Source: Endozoicomonas numazuensis
Lineage (GTDB): Bacteria > Pseudomonadota > Gammaproteobacteria > Pseudomonadales > Endozoicomonadaceae
Length of the DNA stretch: 64,000 bases
NCBI RefSeq assembly: GCF_000722635.1
Contig: NZ_JOKH01000002.1
Location: 688,756-752,755, forward strand
Direction: 5' to 3'
The notes under the pieces were generated by a model. It was not told where the DNA came from. It saw nothing but the letters and a program-made list of their open reading frames with translations, and searched no databases. Of this stretch, positions 42,561 to 50,794 are shown piece by piece (position 1 is the stretch's first letter; each line of letters starts with the position of its first letter). The translations under genes were made by a program, and so were the position numbers.

Positions 42561-45274
42561 TGTTCAACTCCCTTGATTTTGACGCCAATGGTTATTGTTC
42601 TATCTCCATCAGGAGTAATCACCTTCTCGGATATACTTTGTTCGGCCTCAACTCGAACAGAAGGAGCCACCTCTACACTGATTCCCTTAATATCTGGAGA
42701 TGATAGTGAGCTACTCAACTCAACAGTAAACGGATAGCGTCCGCTCTCTTTAAAGAGGTGCTCCATATCCAACAAAACAATCGACTTTTCTGTATCGTTC
42801 CCCGTCAAACTCAGTACTTTATCTACCTCTTTAATAATGTCTGAGTCAGTGTCACGCCAAATTGTTTTAAAAGTGAAATCAGATGATTTATTTGAGCGAT
42901 TAACAACATTAGCCGTTAATATCAGTCGTTCAGTAGCACCAACATGAGAAAATGCTTTGTTCAACCTGAGATTGACCTGAGCTAATGCACTGGTCTCAAC
43001 AATCGTAATACTGGTGTATTTCTCAGTGAGCAGCTGCTTTGTAAATTGGTCATATGCAGACAGCTTGATACGATACCTGCCCGCAGGTTTATTCGCAGTA
43101 AACCAGTTTGCATCTATAGATACCGTTTTCTCAGGCAGAATGACTATGGGGTCGCCAGGGCCAACACCACCTGTCATACTTCCTACAGGTGTCGCAAAAA
43201 GAATCCTGTCCGCGCTGTCCAGCACTTCGATATACATTTGCGCTGTCTTCGGTACATCCCCAGCATTATTGACAGTCGCTGTAATTGAAACAGGCTCATA
43301 CGCTGAAAAATGAGCGCTTCCTGCTCCCAGTTCAGTAATGGCAAGCCCTCCCGAATCAGAAGGAGCTAAAGAAACATTGAGCTGCAGTTTTCCATATTCT
43401 TCCATGTCTACTTCTGGCAGTTGACTCCAATACCCGGAAGCACTGACCAATAGTTTAAATTTCAGGTCCTTTATGTCATCAAGAGTGTATGACCCGTCAG
43501 AAAGCGTTCTTGTTGTTTGATTTAAACCATCAATAGCTACAGCAGCATCCTGAATCGGAAGCCCTGTAACAACATCGAACACTTTTCCAAACAAGGTACT
43601 GCGCTCGTCTTCTCCTTCAGGTTTTTTAACAAGCTGCACACTGCCTACATTCACCTTATTCCCTGCGTTTGCTATAAATTCAAGCGACCTGGACTCATAA
43701 CCCTCCTTTGCAACAGTCAGGGTAATCTTTCCAGCTTCCAGATCATCAAGAACAAAAAGGCCACTCACTCCGGTTAAAACAGAGACAGCAGAACTTTGTG
43801 CGTTAACATTGGCATCCGAAATTGCTTGACCCGTATCTGAATCAACCACCACGCCATTAGCAGAAAGCTTAATGTTGTCAGGTTCCCCTTGCCCTACAAG
43901 AGAAGGTGAAAAGATCACTCTCTTTCCCGCTTCCATAACAGCATTCGCAGAAACTTCACGATACCCGGCTGCAGTCACCTTGATCTTGTATTTGCCCGGC
44001 TTCAATTCAGCCTGGTATCGCCCTGAACTGTCACTGATAATTGTGAATGTATTGTCACCACTCTCGTCTGCCAACGACAGGCTTGCACCACTTATGGCTT
44101 TATCAGACTTTGCGTTGAGAATTGTGCCTTCGATGACTGCTATATCGGGCACAGTTTGAAGCCTTACCAAACCAAGGTTTACTATCTGGCCCTTTGCCAC
44201 TTCTGCTGTCTGCTGCACTGTCTGGTAACCAGCAACTGAATAGGCTATTTCATGATTCCCGGGGTCAATGTTTTTAATAACAAAATAGCCCTGGTCACCT
44301 GTTTTGGACTGCTTATCCTCTTGCCCTTTGACGGTAACAACAACACCACTCAATGGAAGGTTTGGACTGACAGAGAATACTCTTCCACTGAATGTCCCCA
44401 TCGTTGGTTCTTCAGGGAAGGTGATATTGCTCGCGAGGTAGAGGGCACGAAGAGACAAGGCTGTTACAAAAACATCGCCTTCCCAGGACCCATCAGGCAA
44501 TTGATTAGCTTTCAGCTCATCAACCTGGGTTTTATAAAGACGAGAGTCACGAATTTCGGGAATAATTGCGAGCAAGGCAATGGCTTTTTGCCAAGATTCG
44601 TTCAAACCGGAAGCAGTAGAAGGATTTTCTAACAGGTACTGCCCCATTTTTTCCAGAGCATCGGGAACATTGGTGTATTTAAACCTATATGGCTGAAGCG
44701 CTTTATAGACAAAAGAAGTGGCAGATATGGAAGGTTCATTAGAATCATAGACAGAATAGGCCCCATTACTAACTTGCTTCTCTAACAAGTATTGTATGGC
44801 AGCTACTTCCGCTGTTTGAACTTGCGCATCTTGTGAAAGTACATAAAGCGCAACAGCTGTGTCGAGAACGCTACTGCTGTATCCCTTATTACTACCAAAT
44901 CCACCATCCTGATTTTGACGACTCAGGATTTCTTCCAGTTCTGCTACAACAGAAACACCCTGCCTGATCTTATGGGATGTAATAGCTGATAGAGATTCAG
45001 TATCAAGACTCTCCGAATCAAAACTCTCCAGGTATTTTAGTGCATTAGCCTGGATAGAAGAGTCTGTATTACCTAAAAGACTCAGTGTAATAACAGCTTC
45101 AACCGTAGACCTTGAAACACTGGTTAGATCAGACTCTGAATAAATACTTCCATTGTCTGCTATACTCTGTTTAAGAAACTTCGCATCAAGAGCCCACAGA
45201 CTTCCAATATTAAGAAGAAAAAGAAGATTGATAGCAAAACTCAAAAAACATGAATACTTGCTTCTCTTATACAC
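42557..45274 (-). CDS. Secreted alpha/alpha-toroid protein with carboxypeptidase-regulatory-like repeats
   Basis: 905 residues with a signal peptide. Residues of about 30-290 contain repeats with RQNQDGGFGSN and NQLPDGSWEGD, the pattern of prenyltransferase or terpenoid-cyclase-like (alpha/alpha toroid) domains. At least four carboxypeptidase-regulatory-like Ig modules follow (GTFSGRVFSVSPNLPLSGV near 293, IEGTILNAKSDKAISGA, GVVVDSDTGQAISDANV, GKVFDVVTGLPIQDAAV), then two CARDB-like domains. It looks extracellular and structural rather than enzymatic. It is the first gene of the operon; its TGA overlaps the start of the adhesin gene by ATGA. Confidence 0.72.
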   Translation of the reverse strand: MYKRSKYSCFLSFAINLLFLLNIGSLWALDAKFLKQSIADNGSIYSESDLTSVSRSTVEAVITLSLLGNTDSSIQANALKYLESFDSESLDTESLSAITSHKIRQGVSVVAELEEILSRQNQDGGFGSNKGYSSSVLDTAVALYVLSQDAQVQTAEVAAIQYLLEKQVSNGAYSVYDSNEPSISATSFVYKALQPYRFKYTNVPDALEKMGQYLLENPSTASGLNESWQKAIALLAIIPEIRDSRLYKTQVDELKANQLPDGSWEGDVFVTALSLRALYLASNITFPEEPTMGTFSGRVFSVSPNLPLSGVVVTVKGQEDKQSKTGDQGYFVIKNIDPGNHEIAYSVAGYQTVQQTAEVAKGQIVNLGLVRLQTVPDIAVIEGTILNAKSDKAISGASLSLADESGDNTFTIISDSSGRYQAELKPGKYKIKVTAAGYREVSANAVMEAGKRVIFSPSLVGQGEPDNIKLSANGVVVDSDTGQAISDANVNAQSSAVSVLTGVSGLFVLDDLEAGKITLTVAKEGYESRSLEFIANAGNKVNVGSVQLVKKPEGEDERSTLFGKVFDVVTGLPIQDAAVAIDGLNQTTRTLSDGSYTLDDIKDLKFKLLVSASGYWSQLPEVDMEEYGKLQLNVSLAPSDSGGLAITELGAGSAHFSAYEPVSITATVNNAGDVPKTAQMYIEVLDSADRILFATPVGSMTGGVGPGDPIVILPEKTVSIDANWFTANKPAGRYRIKLSAYDQFTKQLLTEKYTSITIVETSALAQVNLRLNKAFSHVGATERLILTANVVNRSNKSSDFTFKTIWRDTDSDIIKEVDKVLSLTGNDTEKSIVLLDMEHLFKESGRYPFTVELSSSLSSPDIKGISVEVAPSVRVEAEQSISEKVITPDGDRTITIGVKIKGVEQ

Positions 45275-45544
45275 GCCGCTATCCCTTGCATATTTTTATT
45301 ATGTTGAATGAGTCGAGCTTCGCTTCAACTTAATCCAATTCACTATTATTAGTTCATGTTGCGTAATCCATAATCACAACAAGGTATATTGGCGCAAAAT
45401 TATACGACAATATTATTACGAAGATATTAAAATAGAAAAATTTCGGGCAAGGGTATAACACTCGCTTTGAGATCTCAAGCAAGTCACATTCTTGATAATC
45501 TCCCTACGGTGTGCCTGCTCAGCATATAAGCAGGCACACATCCA
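45275..45544. other. AT-rich upstream region of the giant-protein operon
   Basis: 270 bases, strongly AT-rich, with no gene. It should hold the operon promoter and the end of yqcC transcription. A strong hairpin lies at 45509-45539. Confidence 0.5.
45509..45539. terminator. Perfect 11-bp hairpin between yqcC and the operon
   Basis: GTGTGCCTGCT (45509-45519) pairs exactly with AGCAGGCACAC (45529-45539) around a 9-base loop, 5 bases past the yqcC stop. There is no T-run on either strand, so it may act as an RNA 3-prime end stabiliser or a weak terminator. Confidence 0.45.
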
Positions 45545-45856
45545 TCAATTCATTAACTGATCAAAACGCTCAACCAACACTAATAACTGAGTGGCTTCTA
45601 CTTTCTCAACCACCAAAGCTTCTTCTGCATAAGGCTTGATATTGGCACCTTTTGGCAGAGCAGCGCCCTGATCCAGAATGGCACTAACCCTGGGAATAAA
45701 TAGCCACTGCAACCACTGGGTAAACCCCATGGTATCCATACAAAAAGGGGTTGTACTGGCCATAGCCTCTGCTGACGGCGGCATACTCTGCCAGCAGTTC
45801 AACCTTTTCAACTCTTCTTCCAGAGATACCAGTAATGCTCTAACTTCTGTACTCAT
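45545..45856 (-). CDS. YqcC family protein (DUF446)
   Basis: A 103-residue protein with the YqcC pattern: an N-terminal helix with LEEELKRLNCWQSMPPS, then FCMDTMGFTQWLQWLFIPR and a C-terminal helix. The family is a small helical cytoplasmic protein of unknown function, common in gammaproteobacteria near pseudouridine synthase genes. Here its upstream neighbour has been replaced by an IS200/IS605 insertion starting 20 bases before the start codon, so its native promoter may be lost. Confidence 0.88.
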   Translation of the reverse strand: MSTEVRALLVSLEEELKRLNCWQSMPPSAEAMASTTPFCMDTMGFTQWLQWLFIPRVSAILDQGAALPKGANIKPYAEEALVVEKVEATQLLVLVERFDQLMN

Positions 45857-46313
45857 GACTTGCCGTATATCATTTAGTTAACTGACCTCCGGCAGAGCCG
45901 GAGGCTTATTAGATGACGTCCTCAAAGGGCTTTTATTGCGCCCAAGGGCGCGGTTCAAAACCAAACCTTAGCTGGTCACGTGATTCATCATTCTTTTCTT
46001 GATTCCGAATATATTCTCTGACCATATCCTCATCAAGACCAACTGTACTGACGAAATATCCTCTTGCCCAAAAATGCTCACCAGAAAAATTCCGCTGCTT
46101 ACCTTTGAAGTGCCTCGCAATAGCTATTGCACACTTCCCTTTCAGATAACCTACGACGTAAGAAACAGAGTATTTTGGTGGAATACTGATGCAAATATGT
46201 ACGTGATCTCGCATCAAATGCCCTTCTATAATTTCACACTCTTTTCGCTTGGCGAGTTCATGAAATATCGCTCCCAAAAACTTTCTCAAACTGCCATAAA
46301 TGACCTTCTGCCT

Positions 46314-47595
46314 CACTGCTGTCCGGTTAAACATATCCAAGCTCCAGCTTTCCCTGATTCTGGAGCAAGCTGCCCCCGCTTTTCTCCGGAGGATCACTGA
46401 ATAACTCCAGAAGAGAACGACGACCGGTCAGATTAAGACTGATTCTCCTGGCTATTTGCTGTAACGACAGCTGGCAGCGTGTTGTGATCTGGGCCAGGCG
46501 TAGTAGAAGGTAGGCAATCATTGCTGTCAGAACCTGAATTTTCACTGCGTTCTCACTTCTGCCAATGAACCGCTTAATCTTCAGATTCTGTTTAATCCAC
46601 TTGAAGAACAGTTCAATCTGCCAGCGAGATTTGTACAGGGCAGCAATTTCAACCGCTGTTCTCTTCAGGTCATTACTGATAAATACCAGTACTTTGCCGT
46701 CTTCCTCACGGTGAATTTTGACTCGTCTCAGGTAGGTTGGACAGTCTTTACGGCCTTTGTCAGAAGAAAGCCTGATGATTTGATCTTCAAGGATAAAGTT
46801 TTCCTTCGTTGCACGAGTTTCAATGACTTCGTAGACCGCAGAGCTCTTCATTCTGCCAACGAAAAGAGTACCCTGGCAGGTCATCTCGTAATACCAGCTG
46901 TAGTCATCATAGGCCCGGTCAAAAACATAGGTAACACCCGCCATAATGGGCAGGTTCTGAGCGGCTTTACGATCATTCACTTTGGCGCTGGTCAGTTCGA
47001 AGAAGGTCGGTGTATCTGCCTCCGGGTCATAAACCGTGTGCAGCTTTATGCCGCCCTTGGTTTTCCTGAAATGAGCCCATTCAAACTGGTTTACATTCAA
47101 GTCGATGGTTGTGGAGTCAATCAGACGTACCATGTCACTGGCCGCTCCCCGTGGCAGATGGCTTTTGACCTTTTGCAGCAGAAAGAAAAAAGTCTCTGAG
47201 AAAATGCTGGCGGACCGATGACTGTTGGCGTCCGACAGTGAAGAGCGCTTTATGCGAGAGACGCCCAAATGGTAATGGTGGCTGTGGCAGGTGTTGAAGT
47301 TCTCAACTAAATCCCGAATCGAGACCCGACTGGCCAGTTGAGCAAACATCATGGCGACCAGCTGAGTCCAGCATGACAGAGTTCTGATCCGATGATCACC
47401 ATTGTGACGGTCAACCACCTTCTGGAATTGGTGGCGGGGAATGACTTTGAGCAACTGTTGGAAAACGCTGTTATGATGCTTCATGCCTGTCTCTCTTGGT
47501 CTGTGAAATAGCTGTCTCGACAACTTCTATTTTACTGTAAACCAACAGGGACAGGCACTTCCCAGTTATTCCGGATTTTTAACCGGACAGCAGTG
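46314..47595 (-). mobile_element. IS4-family insertion sequence inside the IS200/IS605 copy
   Basis: 1282 bases with 18-base terminal inverted repeats CACTGCTGTCCGGTTAAA, present at both ends. The target duplication is CTTCTGCCT (46305-46313 and 47596-47604). It carries one transposase gene. Confidence 0.93.
46327..47484 (-). CDS. IS4-family DDE transposase
   Basis: About 385 residues from MKHHNSVFQQLLKVIPRH; a 13-residue longer frame begins at 47523. The DDE motifs are LIDSTTIDLNVNQ, YVFDRAYDDYSWY and the YREK-like YKSRWQIELFFKWIKQNLKI. It is complete and probably functional, so this is a recent insertion. Confidence 0.9.
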   Translation of the reverse strand: MKHHNSVFQQLLKVIPRHQFQKVVDRHNGDHRIRTLSCWTQLVAMMFAQLASRVSIRDLVENFNTCHSHHYHLGVSRIKRSSLSDANSHRSASIFSETFFFLLQKVKSHLPRGAASDMVRLIDSTTIDLNVNQFEWAHFRKTKGGIKLHTVYDPEADTPTFFELTSAKVNDRKAAQNLPIMAGVTYVFDRAYDDYSWYYEMTCQGTLFVGRMKSSAVYEVIETRATKENFILEDQIIRLSSDKGRKDCPTYLRRVKIHREEDGKVLVFISNDLKRTAVEIAALYKSRWQIELFFKWIKQNLKIKRFIGRSENAVKIQVLTAMIAYLLLRLAQITTRCQLSLQQIARRISLNLTGRRSLLELFSDPPEKSGGSLLQNQGKLELGYV

Positions 47596-47818
47596 CTTCT
47601 GCCTCTTTTTGGGAATAAAAACTACGTGATACTTACAATCCCATCGAGTATGGGTCAGACTTTTGTAGTCTGGCATAAGTTAAACCTCTTGGTTCTTGGC
47701 GGAACCATCGAGGTTAGCTACCGAAGGCTCGGTATAACCTATGCGAGTCTCCCCGGCATAGCCGGGGGTTTACCTAATGATTAATTAACGCTATTGTATC
47801 CCAATGATCAATATCTGA

Positions 47819-48193
47819 TCACCCAAGGTTGGCCAAAAATGCATTCAATTGTCGTTTCAAACCATGGTTGGGACCCAGACTGAGAGCTCTTCCTGCCAGC
47901 TCCCGAGCCTGATCATATTGCCCTTGTTCTTTTCTCAGTTGAGCCATCAGGTAGTAAACGGATGGATCGGTCGGGCTGATCCTCATCGCTCTGGATAAGG
48001 CACTTCCGGCCCTGCTCAGTTCATCTTCAGCCATTGCATTCCATGCCTGATCCAGAAGAGTACCCACGGCATCCGAACGATCAGAATAAGGAGAGCCCCC
48101 GCCCAAAATAGATGGCGATATGTAAGCTATCTGACCGCTACCGGCACACCCTGTTAAAAGAACGGCAAATAGCAGAGGTATTAATCGTTTCAT
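47819..48193 (-). CDS. TPR lipoprotein, LpoP-like activator of PBP1b
   Basis: A 124-residue lipoprotein with lipobox LTGC (Cys at 16) followed by two to three tetratricopeptide helices pairs (AWNAMAEDELSRAGSALSRA, then DPSVYYLMAQLRKEQGQYDQ). It starts 20 bases after mrcB on the same strand. In Pseudomonas a TPR lipoprotein encoded beside ponB, LpoP, activates PBP1b from the outer membrane. The same position and domain make that role likely here. The family identity is inferred from context rather than from a long match. Confidence 0.7.
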   Translation of the reverse strand: MKRLIPLLFAVLLTGCAGSGQIAYISPSILGGGSPYSDRSDAVGTLLDQAWNAMAEDELSRAGSALSRAMRISPTDPSVYYLMAQLRKEQGQYDQARELAGRALSLGPNHGLKRQLNAFLANLG

Positions 48194-48213
48194 TTTTGTC
48201 TCGCTATGGGCAT

Positions 48214-50556
48214 TTATTCAAACCATGACTTTATGGAATCAAACAGGGTTTTGACCGGTTCGCTCACGGCTCGACTACACCCCTGATACCCTTCAGGCTC
48301 TGAACCCTTAATGTAAGGAACTTTGACAGCACCTTCACAGCGTTTGCCTGTTCTCACATTGGCTGCGGGCTTTGTCCAGACATATTCGATCTGCTCACTG
48401 TTCAAAGACTGTACTGACTTAATAGGCACCTGTTGCATAAACCGCGTCCAGACTCTGAGTGCACCACTACTACCCGTCAGATTTGTCGGACTGTTATCGT
48501 CATTTCCCAGCCAGGTAACCGCCATCAGGTTTCCTGTAAAACCGGCAAACCAGCTGTCTCTGGAATCATTGGTGGTGCCACTTTTTCCTGCCAGCTGTAT
48601 ATCCTGACTGATACTCCAGTATGCCCTGCGCCCCGTACCTTCTCTCATGACCTCGCCCATGGCATGGCGCAAGAGCTCCATAGGAGCAGAATTAAATGCC
48701 CTCTCTACAGAAATACTGTAACGCCTTAATGGTTGGCCCCGAGCATCAACAACAGCATCAATAGCACGCAACGGCATCTTGAAACCACCACTGGCAATGG
48801 TCTGATACATCGAAGCAATATCCATTGGAGAAAGGGATGCAGCGCCCAGCATGACTGAAGGATACGCCGGCAGTTTTTTGTCCACTCCCAGACGCTCAAC
48901 CGTATTCAGAACATTATCCAGACCTAACGCCATACCTGTCTGGATCGCAGCCTGGTTATAGGACTTGGCCAGAGCTTCTTGCAAAGGCACCATCCCTCTG
49001 GATTTACCATCGTAATTGGAAGGCTCCCAAAGTCCTCCCTGTCCGTCGTCTACCTGAATGAGCTTATCTTTGACAGGTGTCGTTAAAGTAAATCTTGCTG
49101 GTTGCTCCAAAGCAGTGAGATATATTGCTGGCTTCAGCAAGGATCCCACGGGACGTCGTGCATCCAATGCCCGGTTAAAGCCAACATAACCCGGATTCCT
49201 GTCACCTACGACTGCCAGCAGGTCTCCGGTCTGAGCCGAAGTCACTACCATTGCGCCTTGAAGATCAGGACTGTCTTTATCCAGCTGACCAACTGTTTCG
49301 GTCATACTTTTCTGGGCATAGCGCTGAATAATAGGGTCCATATTCGTGAAGATTCTCAGGCCCTCCGAGGTCAGATCACGTTCATCGTAATCCTCTCTTA
49401 GCTGCTTCTTCACCATATCAATGTACGCAGGGTAGGCACTGGTATTGAGTTGCTCCCGTGTGACAACGCCCAGAGGCAGTTTCTTGGATCGCTCAGCTTC
49501 GGATTGAGGCACAATACCTTCTTCTGCCATTACATCCAGAATCAGATTTCTTCGCTCTTTTGCTCTTTCGGGAAAACGCCTTGGATCGTAATAGGATGGA
49601 CCTTTCACCAAGGCTACCAGTAGAGCTACTCGAGCAAGGCTTAATTCCTGAATAGGCTGGGCAAAATAGAAATGACTGGCCAGCCCAAAACCATGAATAG
49701 CCCTTCGGCCATGTTGCCCCAGATAAACCTCGTTGAGATAAGTCTCCAGAATTTCATCTTTGGAGTAATGAAAATCCAACAGTACCGACATAATGGCTTC
49801 GTTAATCTTGCGACTCAGCGTTCTGTCATTACTCAGATAAAAGTTTTTTACCAGCTGTTGGGTCAGGGTACTTCCGCCCTGAACAACTCCACCAGCTCTC
49901 AGATTGACCAGAAAGGCTCTGGCAATAGAGCTTGGAGAAATGCCCCAATGATCGTAGAAATTTTTGTCTTCTATCGCTAAAAGAGCTTTGATCAGAGGCT
50001 TGGGAGCCTGTGACTCACGTATGAGAATACGATCTTCAAAGGTTGAAGGATAAATACCACCAACGGGTTGAGGATCCAACCTCAATAATGGGATATTTTC
50101 AGCAGCCTTCCCTTTCAGACTGACTACTTCGTTGCCAGAAAATGCGACATTGGCATACCTCGAAGCCTCAGCCCCGTCTGGAAAATGAAACCCCCGACTG
50201 TAAATTGTGAAGCGGCTGCCGGTGCGGGCAAAAGTACCCGGTCGCCTGACATCTCTAACGGCCTGATAGCCCTGACGACGAAGTTGAGCCTGAAGCTCAT
50301 TCGGATTGAGAAGCTGCCCTTCATAGAGTTCCAGTGGGCGTGCGTAGACCTGAGCAGGAATCGCCCATTTCTTACCTTCAAACTTTTTAGTAACCACTGC
50401 ATCCAGATAAACCGAGTAGGCAGCCAGCAGAATCAGCCCCACCACTCCCAGTTTTATAAGAACTGAGAGCCCGCGCCTTAGCTTCCCCATTTTGGGAGCC
50501 TTTTTTCTGCGTCTTGAGGATTTTCCTCTGGACGGTGCTTTTCTATTTGTGACCAT
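48214..50556 (-). CDS. mrcB: Bifunctional penicillin-binding protein 1b
   Basis: A 780-residue inner-membrane cell wall synthase. A basic cytoplasmic tail and one membrane span (about residues 28-50) precede a UB2H-like region, the glycosyltransferase 51 domain (AIEDKNFYDHWGISPSSIAR with GGSTLTQQLVKN, near 190-245) and the transpeptidase with RPVGSLLKPAI (SxxK), the SYN motif and GKSGTTND (KTG). All catalytic motifs are intact. It polymerises and crosslinks peptidoglycan and is probably co-transcribed with the LpoP-like gene downstream. Confidence 0.96.
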   Translation of the reverse strand: MVTNRKAPSRGKSSRRRKKAPKMGKLRRGLSVLIKLGVVGLILLAAYSVYLDAVVTKKFEGKKWAIPAQVYARPLELYEGQLLNPNELQAQLRRQGYQAVRDVRRPGTFARTGSRFTIYSRGFHFPDGAEASRYANVAFSGNEVVSLKGKAAENIPLLRLDPQPVGGIYPSTFEDRILIRESQAPKPLIKALLAIEDKNFYDHWGISPSSIARAFLVNLRAGGVVQGGSTLTQQLVKNFYLSNDRTLSRKINEAIMSVLLDFHYSKDEILETYLNEVYLGQHGRRAIHGFGLASHFYFAQPIQELSLARVALLVALVKGPSYYDPRRFPERAKERRNLILDVMAEEGIVPQSEAERSKKLPLGVVTREQLNTSAYPAYIDMVKKQLREDYDERDLTSEGLRIFTNMDPIIQRYAQKSMTETVGQLDKDSPDLQGAMVVTSAQTGDLLAVVGDRNPGYVGFNRALDARRPVGSLLKPAIYLTALEQPARFTLTTPVKDKLIQVDDGQGGLWEPSNYDGKSRGMVPLQEALAKSYNQAAIQTGMALGLDNVLNTVERLGVDKKLPAYPSVMLGAASLSPMDIASMYQTIASGGFKMPLRAIDAVVDARGQPLRRYSISVERAFNSAPMELLRHAMGEVMREGTGRRAYWSISQDIQLAGKSGTTNDSRDSWFAGFTGNLMAVTWLGNDDNSPTNLTGSSGALRVWTRFMQQVPIKSVQSLNSEQIEYVWTKPAANVRTGKRCEGAVKVPYIKGSEPEGYQGCSRAVSEPVKTLFDSIKSWFE

Positions 50557-50706
50557 AGTGCGAGATTATACGCGATAGTTTTCCGTAATAGCTCTATGGT
50601 TTGCCGTGTTTTTGCCTCAAATTACTGACGGGTCGGGAAACTTCATCACGTGTCGAGCTTATTGCTCTTTAATTGCAACGTCCGTATGTCAATCTCCTCC
50701 ATTGAG

Positions 50707-50739
50707 AGGATAAGTAAATTATCCTATGGCGGGTATAAT
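50707..50739. promoter_or_regulatory. Palindrome next to a TATAAT box in the mrcB/kinase divergent region
   Basis: AGGATAA (50707-50713) and TTATCCT (50719-50725) form a 7-base inverted repeat just upstream of TATAAT (50734-50739), which faces the gene at 50795. A repressor bound here would cover the -35 region. There is no good -35 box at standard spacing. Confidence 0.4.
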
Positions 50740-50794
50740 CACCCACTCAAATTAGGGAAGAGCCAAAAATAATAATCAACAATGGATCAAAACA

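Larger units (their letters stand above)
45933..47676 (-). pseudogene. tnpA: TnpA gene of IS200/IS605 copy 2, split
   Basis: The N-terminal codons (47596-47676, starting MPDYKSLTHTRW) and the rest (45933-46313, with MRDHVHICI and REYIRNQ) are separated by the IS4-type element. This copy keeps the Asp before HVH that copy 1 has lost. It is inactive in this state. Confidence 0.9.
45876..47788 (-). mobile_element. IS200/IS605-type element, copy 2, interrupted by an IS4-type element
   Basis: This is nearly identical to copy 1 (25458-26079), with the same subterminal hairpins at each end. It is split by a second element at 46314-47595, with a 9-base duplication CTTCTGCCT. The intact-sequence comparison with copy 1 defines every boundary. 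Confidence 0.92.

Noticed and set aside
31095-45274. Prophage or integrative element
   Set aside because: There are no integrase, phage structural or conjugation genes, and no tRNA attachment site; the region looks like a chromosomal secreted-protein locus with IS insertions.
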